A DNA stretch of 64,000 bases from Spinellus fusiger (lineage: Eukaryota > Mucoromycota > Mucoromycetes > Mucorales > Phycomycetaceae), in assembly GCA_025094145.1 (NCBI GenBank), contig JALLLS010000034.1:248001-312000 (forward strand), given 5' to 3'. How positions within the stretch are numbered: the first letter of the stretch is position 1; each line of letters begins with the position of its first letter. The translations under genes and the position numbers were made by a program. The notes under the pieces were generated by a model. The model was not told the origin of the DNA, made no database searches, and worked only from the letters and a program-made list of their open reading frames with translations. Positions 1 through 11,606 of the stretch are shown here, piece after piece.

Positions 1-79
1 TCCTTTGTTTTCTTTCTGCACACCACGTGTCTCAGGTACGGAACCAGTCTATAGAATAAGAGGGTAGATTCACGGTGCA

Positions 80-1420
80 GTGATAAGTAGACGGTGGAGT
101 ACCAGTGGCGTAGGCAGTGTACAACAAGACGGCCCGCAGCAGGAGAAGGGCAATACGCATTGCCGCATTCCCACTCGAGGTTTGCTGGCTATCCAGGGCC
201 CTGACACTGCCAAGTTCCTCCAAGGATTGACGACCAACAACACCCGCCGTATAGCAGAGACAGGCAGTGGAGTGTATACAGGTTTTCTCACCCCACAGGC
301 AAGTCTTCTTTCTTTTGTTGTGGGTGTTGATGAGTCACTCCTAAAGTAATAGGGAAAACTCACGATGCATCCTTGTAGGGACGTATGCTGTATGACGCAT
401 TCATCTATCCTATGCATAATAACAGCGCAACATGGATCATTGAATGTTCAGAAAGCCAGAAGGATGCTCTCTCTCAACATCTGAAGCGATATCTGTTACG
501 CTCCAAGGTGAAGATTGAGGATGTAACACATGAGTATGGTGTGTGGTCTCTCTGGGGACCAGATCCCAGCAACAAGGTGACAGGGGGTTATGATACTAGA
601 GCACCTGGCATGGGGTATAGGGCCATTCTTCCCAAGGAACAAGGTAGGAATGGGTTGGAAAGAGAGAAAGAAGAAGAGAAAGAAGAAGATAGGAATCCAC
701 ACCTGTCCACGGGCTAATGTGGATCAACAGACATACAAAACATTCTTACTGCTTCCAATGAAGTGCATGAAGAGGAGTATACCATCCGACGCCTGTTGAA
801 GGGTGTGCCTGAAGGACCCAATGATGTGTGGCCAGAGCAATCTCTTCCATTAGAGGCCAATCTAGATTATATGCACGGTGGTAAATACTATTAATGATCC
901 GAACCTTCCCTCCTGAATGACTGAATGACTGATGGACGGACAAATGGCTAGTTGATTTTAACAAGGGCTGTTATGTGGGTCAAGAGCTCACAATTCGTAC
1001 CCACCACACTGGAGTGGTTCGTAAGCGACTTATGCCTGTCCAATTCTACTCCCAAGAGAAGTATGTGAGGGGGGAGTTCCCTGTCTGTTCATTATCCATT
1101 CACTTGTTTACTCGCTTTATTCACTCTCTACCTATGACAGTGACTCTACTGTCCCCACTGTCATGGCTGTGGATCGTACTTCTCGGTCAGATCTCCCTCC
1201 TCCTCAGACCGATATTAAATTGGCTGGTGGATCAAGCAAGCGGAGTGTAGGCAAAACAGCAAGTAGTATTCATAACATCGGTCTTGCATTGATGCGATTA
1301 GAGCATGTGGAGGCACTTGCTCAAGGTCAGCCCATATCTTTCCAAGTGGCACATTCGTCTCTCCTCGTGCGTCCCTTTCTTCCTGACTGGTGGCCTAGTG
1401 TAGAAACAAATAACAGATAA
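80..1420 (+). CDS. IBA57: IBA57/CAF17-like mitochondrial Fe-S assembly factor (5' end uncertain)
   Basis: Family role: a folate-binding, GcvT-like protein that helps mitochondria mature [4Fe-4S] proteins such as aconitase and lipoate synthase. Exons read as 80-298, 379-643, 731-880, 952-1060 and 1141-1420, about 340 codons, all joining in frame. The N-terminal region has the GcvT-like FLQGLTTN motif. The family signature KGCYVGQE falls at about residues 216-223 and the usual C-terminal GLALMRLE near the end. Intron 1 (299-378) starts with GC rather than GT (CAG|GCAAGT). The first exon has no in-frame ATG: an in-frame TAG lies at 65-67 and the frame opens with GTG at 80. The true start is therefore probably in an upstream exon, possibly outside the window, spliced in at an AG between about 80 and 116. 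Identity is firm; the start is not. Confidence 0.88.
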
Positions 1421-1438
1421 CAGATAACAGATAACAGA

Positions 1439-1473
<35 letters not shown>

Positions 1474-1475
1474 GA
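1411..1475. repeat. Microsatellite (ATAACAG)n then (AAAT)n
   Basis: Four copies of a 7-bp ATAACAG-like unit run directly into about nine AAAT units just after the IBA57 stop codon. Probably 3' UTR or spacer of no coding value. Confidence 0.9.
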
Positions 1476-1680
1476 GATAGAGAGAGAAAAGAGAAATAGC
1501 AGGCTTAAGACATACAGCACAGGAGAATGGCAAAATAAAGGTAATAGCAATCCAATCCAGTGGATTCTATTCTAAAGGATCCTTTCCTAGTGTCATCATT
1601 ATCATAAATAGGTGGGTGGAGTGCAAATAAGAATGCTACTCTTTCTCTTATTTTATAATAATACTCTGCTACTTATACAC

Positions 1681-2371
1681 ATGGTGATCTATCTATTTTT
1701 ACCCCAATGGCATGTACTTATAAGTTGTAGGCTGCCTTTAGTAACGAACGCATTGAACATCTCAAGCACTGCTTTAATACCTACACTCAAGGCAATGACA
1801 TGACTCCTACTCACCTGGGAGAAGTGTATAAGAAGGCAGGCAAGCAGACGACTACAGAAGAACTAGAGGCACAGGTAAGTGAGATGCTATTCTTCAGACA
1901 TTCATTAGAGACAAGATCAAGGCCTCGAATGCCAACGGACAGACAAGCTTAACCTTTGATGAGTTTGTTCATGTCATGGCCAAGGTAGTGTAGTGGTGTG
2001 TTTCTTGGAGACTGACCATGGACTGAGCAGGGTAGCCGTGAAGAAAGTGCATTCAAAATATTCGATAGGGTGGACAGTGATAAAGATGGACTGATTAGCA
2101 GTGAGGATCTTGAGAAGGGTCTGGCATTGTTTGGTAAGGAGTCACTCCCTCCTTTTCCTTCTCTTTATTTACTTGCTCTGCTATTCTTCTCTTCTATTGC
2201 ACAGGTGAATCTGCCACTCTGGAGGAATTGCAAGTTATGATTAAAGCAGCCGATGTGGATGGAGATGGCTTATTAAACTATGAGGAGTTCTTAAAGATCC
2301 TTGGTAAGCCGTTCTATTCTACTCCATTGCCAAACACATGCTGACTCTCCTTTTGCTCTTCTTAAGGATAA
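1681..2371 (+). CDS. Calmodulin-like EF-hand protein
   Basis: A small Ca2+ sensor of the calmodulin/centrin superfamily. Readable exons are 1731-1874, 1898-1984, 2031-2133, 2205-2303 and a 5-nt terminal exon 2367-2371 ending GGA TAA. A possible first exon is just the ATG at 1681-1683, followed by an intron to 1730; this start is a guess. The last two EF-hands have good loops (DSDKDG and DVDGDG, each followed by a conserved acidic residue). The first two loops are degenerate (a TQGND-type loop and SNANGQ), so perhaps only two Ca2+ sites bind. The gap between the first two readable exons is only 23 nt (gtaagt...cag), far shorter than neighbouring introns. Reading through the last donor instead would add a short tail. 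The gene is tail-to-tail with PEP carboxykinase, 164 bp away. Confidence 0.75.
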
Positions 2372-2535
2372 AACACCCACAGCAGACCCTCCCTTTTCAT
2401 TCTTACAAAATATCCAATAAAGCATTTTTAATCACTTATCCAATGTTAACTACTTATCCAATGCATAGGATACACATATACACTTGTGTTTCTTTTGTAC
2501 TGTCTTACTGTCTTGTTTGCTTTACACCAAGACAA

Positions 2536-4478
2536 CTAGACAGGACCAGCAGCACATGTCTCTACACTGGCCTCATCCTTGAATGTCTTGAAGTTGTCCT
2601 TGAACATATCAGCCACACTCTGAAGAGATGCATCAAAGTCCTCGGGTTTTCCTTGCCATGCCTTGCGAGGATGAAGAAGATCATCAGGCACACCCTCCAC
2701 ATGTTGAGGAATATTCAATCCAAACACCTCAAACACCTCAAATTCAGAACGAGCAAGAGCACCACTGTGAATGGCATCGAGAATAGCACGTGTGTATTTT
2801 AATGGACAGCGTTTGGCGTCTTTGGCAGATCCACCCACCCAGCCCGTGTTAATGAGCCAAGCATCGGCGGCATGATCACTCATCTTTTGTGCAAGCATCG
2901 TGGCATACTTCTGAGGGTGGAGGACAAGGAAGGGAGCACCGAAACAGGCAGAAAAGGTAGGTGTGGGTTCTACAATACCATCTTCTGTGCCAGCTACTTT
3001 GGTGGTGTAACCAGAGATGAAGTGGTACATGACTTGGGAGGGTGTTAGTTTGGAGACAGGAGGAAGAACACCAAAGGCATCACAGGTAAGAAGAATGAGG
3101 TTCTTGGGGTGACTGCCTATACAAGGGATTTTGGCATTGGGGATGAAGTCTAAAGAGAAAAAGAAAAAGAAAGAGAAAGAGAGAATTGGAAGGGTGAGTT
3201 TCTATTAAACAAATGTACATCCACGTCTTTTACTGTTGCTGCTATTCTACTACTAGCACCACCACCACCACCACCACCACCAACACCCTTTGACTTACCA
3301 ATGGGATAGGCACAACGCGTGTTCTCTGTTAAATAATCATCAGCATAATCCACAACACGCGTTTCTTCATGAAGCACCACATTCTCAAGCACAGAGCCAA
3401 ATCGAATGGCATGGAAGATCTCTGGTTCCTTCTCACTCGAGAGATCAATGCATTTGGCATAGCACCCACCCTCAATGTTGAAGATGCCAGTATCACTCCA
3501 GCAGTGCTCATCATCACCAATCAAGTGGCGTTTGGGATCAGCACTCAATGTTGTTTTGCCTGTGCCTGACAGTCCAAAGAACAGAGAAACATCCCCCTCT
3601 GGGCCTTGGTTGGCAGAGGAGTGCAAGGAAAGAACACCTGCCTTGGGCATCAGATAGTGCATGACAGTAAACACCTAACAAATAACAAGAATGAGTCATT
3701 GAAGAAAGAAAGAGGAGAGAAGAAAGACACTTACACCCTTTTTCATTTCACCAGCATACTCTGTTCCCAGAATCACCATTTCTGCTCGCTTGAAATTGAT
3801 GGACACGGATGTTGTGGATGTCATGCCTGTGGTGTATCTGTTGGCAGGGAATTCACCTGCATTGAAGATAGTGAAGTCGGGTGTACCAAAATTCTCGAGC
3901 TCTTCCTCAGTAGGACGGATCAACATGTTGTGCATAAACAGAACATGGTAAGCACGAGAAGCTACTACACGGATCTTCTTGCGGTATTTGGGATCCCAGC
4001 CAGCATAGCCATCAAACACATAGAGACGTGGGTGGGTGTTGAGATAGTCAATGGCGCGCTCACGGTTGATGAGAAACACCTGTTCACTCATCTTGGTATT
4101 GACAGGACCCCACCAAATATCCTTGCTGGAGGATTCCTCTTCTACAATGCGTTTGTCTTTGGGACTGCGGCCTGTCTTTTTGCCAGAGTAAGAGCAGAGG
4201 GCACCAGCAGAGGAAATGACTGTACCCATCTCGTGGGTCAATGCCTCTTCATAGAGAACAGGGACCGATGGATTGTGTTTGATAGAGACCTATTTCGCCC
4301 CTTCCATTAGTCCATGTCGATGAAAGAAAGGACTTACCTTGTCATAGTCAATGCCTGCCAAATGTAACTCTTCTTCTACTTTTGTATGGTGGCCTGGTGA
4401 ATAAGGACGGGGAGAGCCTGGACGACCATGAGGGGATTGTGGACGACTGTTGGTGGTGGCGCGATGGTGAGTGGACAT
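2536..4478 (-). CDS. PCK1: Phosphoenolpyruvate carboxykinase (ATP)
   Basis: Catalyses ATP-dependent conversion of oxaloacetate to PEP, the committed cytosolic step of gluconeogenesis. Four exons (4478-4338, 4289-3735, 3674-3299, 3149-2536) give 561 codons, normal for fungal ATP-type PEPCK. The P-loop-like kinase-1a motif GLSGTGKTT lies at about residues 266-274, followed by the metal-binding [11 protein letters not shown] stretch. The conserved GEMKKG and INTGWVGG segments are also present. The start is the ATG at 4478, preceding a Ser/Pro/His-rich, poorly conserved N-terminal tail of about 30 residues. All introns are GT-AG and 49-149 nt long. Intron 3 carries a run of nine CAC/GGTG-type triplets near 3258-3290. 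Nothing suggests inactivation. Confidence 0.96.
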
Positions 4479-4981
4479 TATGGATAAAGAGAAGATGGGA
4501 AAGAGAAGATGAAAGAAAAGTGTCCTTTTTTATGTCTTTTTATTTTTATTTTTATATATTTTATAAACATATGTCTTTCTCTTTATTATTATATATAAAT
4601 ATACTTTATAGTAGTAGAAATTTACTTTTTTTTTTCAATTTAAAACACAAGCATCACCCTTCTTTTCCTAATTTATCCGTTCTATGTGTAGTGGTTGTCC
4701 TAGTAAAGAAGCAGATGTCTATAGGAAACACGATAAAGGTAAGTGAAAAAGTGTATACATCAGCATGCGATGTAGTGTGTGTAGTGTGGATTGTAGACTG
4801 TAGACTGTAGATTGTAGACTGTAGACTGTATTCACACAGAGAACACTGCAAGAGTAGAGGACACCTATTATTGAATGGGAAATGTATAGACTGGAAAATA
4901 CACAGAATGGGAAAGAGTAGGACATCAGCCAATGAGAGAGAGATTTGCTAGGATACTACAATACACTATCCACTCCATAGA
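4479..4981. other. Spacer between PEPCK start and APSES gene end, with (GTAGACT)n
   Basis: AT-rich 503-bp spacer that should hold the PEPCK promoter and 5' UTR. It contains T/A-rich tracts at about 4525-4645 and a short 7-bp tandem repeat (GTAGACT-type, five to six copies) at about 4789-4829. No gene seen. Confidence 0.6.
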
Positions 4982-6676
4982 CTACCACGTTGGCCGCGTC
5001 AATCCACCCACAACATCCTTCTCTCCCTTTTCTTGGTGAGGACGTGGTGATGTTGCACAGAAGGAAGAGGTCTCTGGCAGTGGATCCATCGACTGAGCTT
5101 CTGTGTCGCGTGGTAGTCCCACACCAAGAGAATGGAATGCAGACGTGTGAAGCATCCCCTTTGAATGGGCTGTGCACTGTGGAGTGTTGTAGCGCATCAA
5201 CTGTGCCGGTGTGGGAGAGAGACTAGGGTTGAGGGCTGCACTGGAGGGATAGGGGAGGGACTGTTTTGTGGCACCATAGAGTGTGTCTGTGGAGGAATAG
5301 CGTCGGTCCTTCATTTTAAAGTCCATCTCATCGTGGGATTCATTCGAGGAACATGGGTAGGTGGACGTATCATAGCAAGCCACTCCCATTGGAGCACTCC
5401 CACGGCATTCAGATGCAAGGTAGCCATCATTAATGGTGGATTTGCCCTCCTGAAGTGAGTTGGTAAAGGAGAGTGGACGGTAACCTAGCAACAGCCATAG
5501 CAACACATCAGCCACTTGCTAGCACCGTGTCATTTACCTGTCACAGCCCCTGAGGCACCCGCCATGTGTCCACCCGATAGACCAGGGTATAGAAGAGTGC
5601 TTGGATCATCCACAAACAGAGGGTAAAGAAGATCGCATATTTTGAACTGAAAGGCAAGTGCTTTGGCTCTTGCAAATGTAATCCTGTTGCTGTCAGCCCC
5701 CTTCTTTCTCCGGTAGTGAGTGACTTACCATACACCTTTCAAATGCATTGCTCCCACCTTGACAACAACCCTTCCTTTTTCATTCTTGAGAATGCCATCT
5801 CTTTTGCCTCTCGACATGCCAGCCACATTCAGCAGTTTTGTACCATTGATCATATCATTGTCTGCGAGTATAGGAGTTTAAAAAGTGCCCTTTTGCATGA
5901 TCCCACTCACCCTGACGTCTGGCTACACAGAGACCATTTGCATCCACTTGGTAGCACAGTGTGCCTTCATCTTCCCATAGTGTTGTTGTTAATTTACGCT
6001 GTCCAAAGCTAATTCGTGGGTATCCTGGAAACCCATTGGTGTAAGCGTAATTTGAGTAGTGTTGATGCTGCTGCTGTTGACTTTGTTGTTGTTGTTGCTG
6101 CTGACTTTGTGGTGGGTAGACATGTAACTGTGCCTGTAACTGTGCCTGCTGATGCTCCTGTGCCTTTTGCTGCTTCTGTTGTGGACTCTGCAACTGTTTT
6201 GGTTGGTGCTTTAATTGCATCTGCTGTGTCTGTAACTGTGTCTGTGGATGCTTCTGATGGACAGAGGTATATGAGTTATAGACAAGCGGGCGTGGTGTAG
6301 ATGCCATGAAAGGAGATGATGTGTTCTGTGCTGAAGGATGACTTGTCAATGGTGGAGTCGACGTCATATGAAGTCCTCTTTCCCGTGCTACCATAGTCAC
6401 TGGCTTTGATGGGTCATTGCTGTTATGATTGTTATGATTGTTATGATTATTCAGATTCCAACCACCATCATCGTGCCAGCCTGTAAATGAGGTCGGACCG
6501 GACATCGGCAAAGTCCCGCTTCCTGCATAATAAGTATTGGAAAAAGAGACAGGTCTGCCAAGTGTTTGGTGACTGTTAGTCTCCACTGCTCTTGATCCAA
6601 AAGAGGCATTGCGTTGGCTATTGACGGTAGAGATAGTGGGTTGGTTATAGGTGTAAGATGGACTTGAGGGAGACAT
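4982..6676 (-). CDS. APSES-domain transcription factor (StuA/Efg1/Phd1 class)
   Basis: A nuclear DNA-binding regulator; relatives control morphogenesis, sporulation and filamentation. Exons 6676-5911, 5861-5729, 5683-5538 and 5484-4982 join in frame to 515 codons. The APSES helix-loop-helix-like domain spans about residues 232-330, with landmarks [35 protein letters not shown] and RGKRDGILK. It is encoded across three exons. The N-terminal half is low-complexity: a (NNH)n run, then a Gln-rich tract (about residues 150-215) encoded by CAG/CAA repeats at 6065-6250. The C-terminal part is Ser/Pro-rich with no known domain. The start is the ATG at 6676; an in-frame TTG two codons upstream (6682) is less likely. 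The family is well recognised; the exact orthologue cannot be named. Confidence 0.93.
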
Positions 6677-7070
6677 ATTCAAGAAATGTCTCTTTTTTCT
6701 TTCTTTTTTAATTTGTATGTTTATGAAAGGGGTGTGAAGTGTATCTTATTGTTCTGTGATGTGCTGTACAATGCTGTAATGTGCTGTAATGTGCTGTAAT
6801 GTACTGTGGGTGTATGTACTAATGTATATATGTACGAATGTATAACCTAAAAAACAAAACAATAAGCTTATGAATACGTCCTGCTTCTATAATGGAAAGG
6901 GAGTGTCTACTGTACAGCACAGACATTTCAATGGCATACTACACATACTACATAGCATGTAAATAAGTGAAAAAGAATGTATGGGAGCAATGGTAATGTA
7001 GGTGTGTAATATCCAAAAACAAAGAAAAGGTAAGAAAAAAAAGGTAAAGATTGATAATACAAATAAGAAT
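6677..7070. other. AT-rich spacer upstream of the APSES gene
   Basis: Contains short imperfect repeats of TGTGCTGTAA at about 6757-6810 and is otherwise AT-rich. Probably APSES-gene promoter/5' UTR. No gene recognised. Confidence 0.5.
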
Positions 7071-7312
7071 GGTAGTAGTAGTAATAACAATAACAGTGAT
7101 AATAACAATAACAGTGATAATAACAATAACAGTGATAATAACAATAACAATAACAATAATAACAATAACAATAACAATAATAACAATAACAATAACAATA
7201 ACAATAATAACAATAACAATAACAATAACAATAATAACAATAACAATAACAATAACAATAACAATAATAACAATAACAATAACAATAATAACAATAATAA
7301 CAATAACCATAA
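7071..7312. repeat. Long (TAACAA)n / AATAACAAT microsatellite
   Basis: About 240 bp of nearly pure ATAACA hexamers with interspersed AATAAC units. Long open frames on both strands here (poly-Asn, poly-Leu, Ile/Val) are by-products of the repeat, not genes. Confidence 0.97.
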
Positions 7313-7950
7313 AATAAGTATACTCACTGTTAAAATAAAGATGGCACTTGTGGTTGAATTGAATGCAAAGTATGTTTGAATTTTCCACCTTTGAAATGTC
7401 TCTTTTATTCTGTAGATGGCGTTGAGACCAGTCACTAAGGTTAGCAAGCCCAATAGGTTTCAGTCAATACAAGGCTAATAGTACACTAGGATTTTTATCT
7501 TAAGGAGAAAGAAAAGAGTATAATGCTATAATAGTAATAATAGTAATATAGAAATGCTATAGTAATAATAATGAAATAGTACTAATGGTACTATGAGTCA
7601 AATACACAGAAATACACTCTTTGGATATATACTTTTTTAACTTATAATAACAACACAATAAAAAGGGGGTGGCTCAAGATATGTAAATGTAAATGTAGAG
7701 ATAAGAATGAATAGAAGTATACGCCTATAGACATAAACACAGAAAAGAAGAATCTTTTTTACTATATTTATAGATTACCTTGAAGACACAAGAGAAAGAG
7801 GAGGATAAAAGAGGAAAGAAAGAGAGAAATGTCTTTATCACCTTTTCCCTTTATTTTGTTTAACCTTTTTCTAAAAAGAAAAAAGGAAAAAAAGGGAATG
7901 ACGAGAAGAGACAAAAATAAGAAAACCTCCGTTAATATGAAAAGATAAGT
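7313..7950. other. AT-rich spacer, no gene recognised
   Basis: Short interspersed TAATAG repeats at about 7525-7590 and purine-rich tracts near 7790-7900. Nothing coding could be supported on either strand. Confidence 0.5.
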
Positions 7951-8182
7951 AAAATAGTAATAATAATAACAATAGTAATAATAATAACAATAGTAATAAT
8001 AATAACAATAGTAATAATAATAACAATAATAATAATAATAACAATAACATTAATAATAATAACATTAATAACAATAACATTAATAACAATAACATTAATA
8101 ACAATAACATTAATAACAATAACATTAATAACAATAACATTAATAACAATAACATTAATAACAATAACATTAATAATAATAA
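7951..8182. repeat. Compound microsatellite (AACAATAGTAATAAT)n then (AACATTAATAACAAT)n
   Basis: Two adjoining repeat blocks. About four 15-bp AATAGTAATAATAAC units are followed by about nine 15-bp AACATTAATAACAAT units. Open frames over it are repeat artefacts. Confidence 0.95.
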
Positions 8183-9875
8183 AAACCCCTTCTTCACAAA
8201 ACACATATAAACATTGAATAGAAGGAATCCAATTCTTGTTATAAAACAAAACTTTATTATTCATTGTTCTTCCTTGGCCAGAGGATGTCTTTGTTATACA
8301 ATAGTATAGATAAAGTCACCACGAGTTGTCATTAGAACAGTCAGAGTAAAGAGTACTTCTTTTGTCTTAGTTATAGTGAAGATGCATTACAGTTGTACTT
8401 GCATGTGTATGCATGTATTTATATTTACAGTCCTTACTTGTTCTGTAAACAATAATCTCAAATAAAATATATCATGTCAATAGATTGGGATAGCCTCTTC
8501 TTTTGGCTACATAAAGTTAAAATAGTATTACAGACAGGCATTTTTATTATTTATTTATTTTAAATAGAATGTCTATCTAACAAATTCATCCCATAAAAAC
8601 ACAGATCAAGGCAATAGAAATAGGTGCCTCTCTTTATTATTATTATTGGTTCTGTTATTACTACTAGCACTGGTAGCACTAGTAAGATGATAGCAAAATA
8701 AAGTAATGAACATCCACACTCCAAACTATAGAATGGATGTAACCAATCTTTTCATCATAGGGTGTGTTCTCGAGACCCAACATATGAAGGTGGCTTTGAT
8801 TCCCTCACTACGATAGGCAGCAAAATGGCTGTAGTCATCCTGCGTCTGTTATGTCAGTCTTATTTTGAATCTATCGCTTATTGGGTATTTTATTGTTTCT
8901 TATTGTTGTTTTATTTTACTACTGTCTTAGTTGTAATTTTTATCCATTCTGTATCTATTTAAGTGTCTATTTATTTAGTTATTTAGTTACTTATCTATAT
9001 ATCTATCTATCTATCATCTATCTATCTATCTATTTATCTATTTATCTATCTATTTATCTATATATATTTATATCTATCTATTTATCTATTTATCTATATA
9101 TATATTTATATCTATCTATTTATTGTTCATCTGTTTGTGGTATACTTTTCCATTTATCTTATATTTGTTTGTTCCTATAGTATTTGTTTGTTTATTGTTT
9201 ATTGAAATATTTTTTTTTCTTTGCATATTTTCATTCTCTACTAAATACCATAAAGATGAGTGGGTGGTTCATAGTGATTGATCTCTTGCGCACAAACATT
9301 CCAATCCCTGTCGTATCCCTTGAGTGCAAGTTAATCTTTATAAAGGATATTGGATATTTATATATGTACATATCTATCTATAAGATGAATGACTGTCGAA
9401 CTGTCGAACTGTAGACATGGATACAGTCCCATATTTGTATACCTGCACATGGATATGTATAGATGTAAGTAAAGGACGGGCATATGCACTCATCTTCTAC
9501 TTTCTCTTATTACCAGGTAACCATTATCTACCCTATTCAGTGGTGAGTGCAGGTGGGACAAGATCCCTGGATGTCACAAAAGTAACAGACGATAACCACT
9601 ATTGCACAAACAGTAGATCAGTTTTAGAACTCCTCTCTTGGACGTCTCCTTTCTCCTTTTTCTGCTGCTGCTTTCTGCACTACCAGACCTACAGGCAGGG
9701 CTCTTTTCTTAGTCTTCTTCCTCTCTTCACCTATCTCCCATATCCAATCATCCCTTGATCCCTTGATTGTTCATTTTCACACTTCCACCTAAACACACCT
9801 CTACACAAAATAAACCTCCCTGATGAAAATAAACACAGCAATAAAGAACCTTGGGCCTTTGCTTTTTGTGAATTC
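8183..9875. other. Spacer with (ATCT)n microsatellite; no gene recognised
   Basis: An ATCT/TTATCT tetranucleotide repeat occupies about 8993-9120. Stretches near 8760-8860 and 9255-9340 are less AT-rich and have short open frames on both strands. I could not link them to a family or to a spliced model. They may be decayed or unrecognised exons. Confidence 0.5.
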
Positions 9876-11436
9876 ATGTCATTACATACCATCTTGCCCG
9901 AAACTGATTCGAATGTATCACTGACTACTTGTATTTCCAAGAAGATACTCAAGAACGCACTCTCAAAGGCATGTTTTGCAGTAGAGTGTGATTCTGCGGG
10001 TGATATCAACGGTGCAAGAGATGCCTACATTGAAGCCCTTGCTCTTCTTGTGTGTGTTCTTCCTACTGTGACCAGCACCAATGACCGTACAAGACTACAA
10101 ACCACTGTAAAGTAAATAACCAAGTGTTGAATATGAAGAATATAATAGAATAGAAAGAAAAAAGAAAGAAAGAAAGAAAAAAAACACCATGTCATGTCTT
10201 GTCATGACAAAAAAGAAGCAGTGCCAAGTTGATAGTAATAACACACACTGTTTTTCTTTTTTTCTTTTTTCTTTTTATGAAATTCATAGTATGATTTATA
10301 TCTCGCCCGTCTTGAACTCTTACAAACTGCCCTTGCACCAAGAGTGCAGGAGCAGCCTCGTCTTAGTTGGACGTCAGCCTCAGAAAACTCTATTCTTACA
10401 CCACAGCAAAGTACATCAGAAACATATGATAAAGGCATAAAAGTGAAAATGGAGGTGGAGTCAGTTCCCTTGGATTTAGTGCAGACCCGTTGGGCACGTC
10501 AAGCACCGCTTCCTACTGTGCAGCGATTGCCCCCCGCAGAGGCATGCACCGATCTACGTTTGCTGTTTGCCATTGAAAGAAGTATTCTGAAAGGAGAGTA
10601 CATTACTGACCGACTGTTTGTTCCCAAGGCCATATGGTATACATTCTATTCTCTCTTGTTAGCTCATGCTGTTTATTGATCCATTCACTGTGGAATCCAT
10701 GTTCTGTGAATGGCTGGACTCTCTTCTAGGTCCCAATCCAATGTTCGACTCAACTCACTCGATACAAAGATAGCTACGTGTGAAGCACTCTTTTGGAATC
10801 TAACACGGCTGGAGGCTGTATCAGACCACGCCAACCCACTCCAAAATGCTCGGTTGTTGGGTGCTTTGGAAGAATGGCTAAAGTGCCATCAGATAAAGCT
10901 CCATAAAAAGCTGAACCACAAGGCAAAGAAGGAGAGTGGAGAGATCAAATCCTACAAGCGACAGTCAATAACAACCTGGAGTAATAAGCTGAGTCGATCC
11001 ATGGCACGCGTCAATGATACTTTTGGACTCACATTGCCGTAGGTCACCTTCATAATAGCACCTTTGTTGTGTTTGTTTGTTTGTTTGTTTGTTTGTGTAT
11101 GCACTTGTATTAATGTGTCTCTCCACTCCAACGGAATCTAGTGACGCTCAATACCAAGTCTATATTGATTCTCTTATACGACTGTTTGATAAAATCCACA
11201 TTCTAGGTAAGACAGGAGAGATAAGAGATGAGCATAAAAAAGTAAAAGAGCAATTCTATTGTATAGAACAATGGTATCATCATTATACTGGTCTGATAAG
11301 AACCAAGGTCATTGGAAAGACACTAGAAAGACTGAAAAAAATATGTATTCTTCTTGGTATGATCATTTCTGAATGTGTGCTTCCAGATGTCGGTATTCTA
11401 TTGAGTAAATGGATCCAGGCAGGAGAACATGATTAG
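9876..11436 (+). CDS. MIT-domain protein of unknown specific function
   Basis: Five exons (9876-10106, 10290-10636, 10730-11038, 11142-11206, 11267-11436) join in frame to 373 codons. Residues about 24-95 look like an MIT (microtubule-interacting and trafficking) three-helix domain: alternating A/L/V helices with AVECDSAGDINGARDAYIEAL, then LARLELL after the first splice. MIT domains typically bind ESCRT-III tails. A linker (residues about 110-150) is followed by a helical C-terminal region of about 220 residues containing NLTRLEAV, RSMARVNDTFGLTLP and a final KWIQAGEHD. I do not recognise this part. It ends 170 bp from the convergent arrestin-like gene. The start is the first ATG of the frame. 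The MIT call is by pattern and is moderate. Confidence 0.72.
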
Positions 11437-11606
11437 AGAGCCAATGTTGATTCCATCCCAGGAAGCAGATAACCCATAGAGCCATGATGATAAATAGGAA
11501 CATGCGTATAAATACAAATAAGAACAATATACAAATAATAAATAACAAAAGAAATATAATGAAAAAAAAAGACCTTTATTATTCCCACTTTACACACTGC
11601 TCTCTT

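Noticed and set aside
7002..7453. Long open frames (poly-Asn, poly-Leu, Ile/Val) on both strands
   Set aside because: They are created by the TAACAA hexamer repeat, which has no stop in several frames; no domain or splice context.
7871..8264. Leu/Met-rich and Ile/Val-rich minus-strand frames
   Set aside because: Repeat artefacts of the 15-bp microsatellite.
8760..9340. Exons of an unknown gene in the microsatellite-rich gap
   Set aside because: Slightly higher GC islands, but neither strand gives a frame joined by plausible splice sites.
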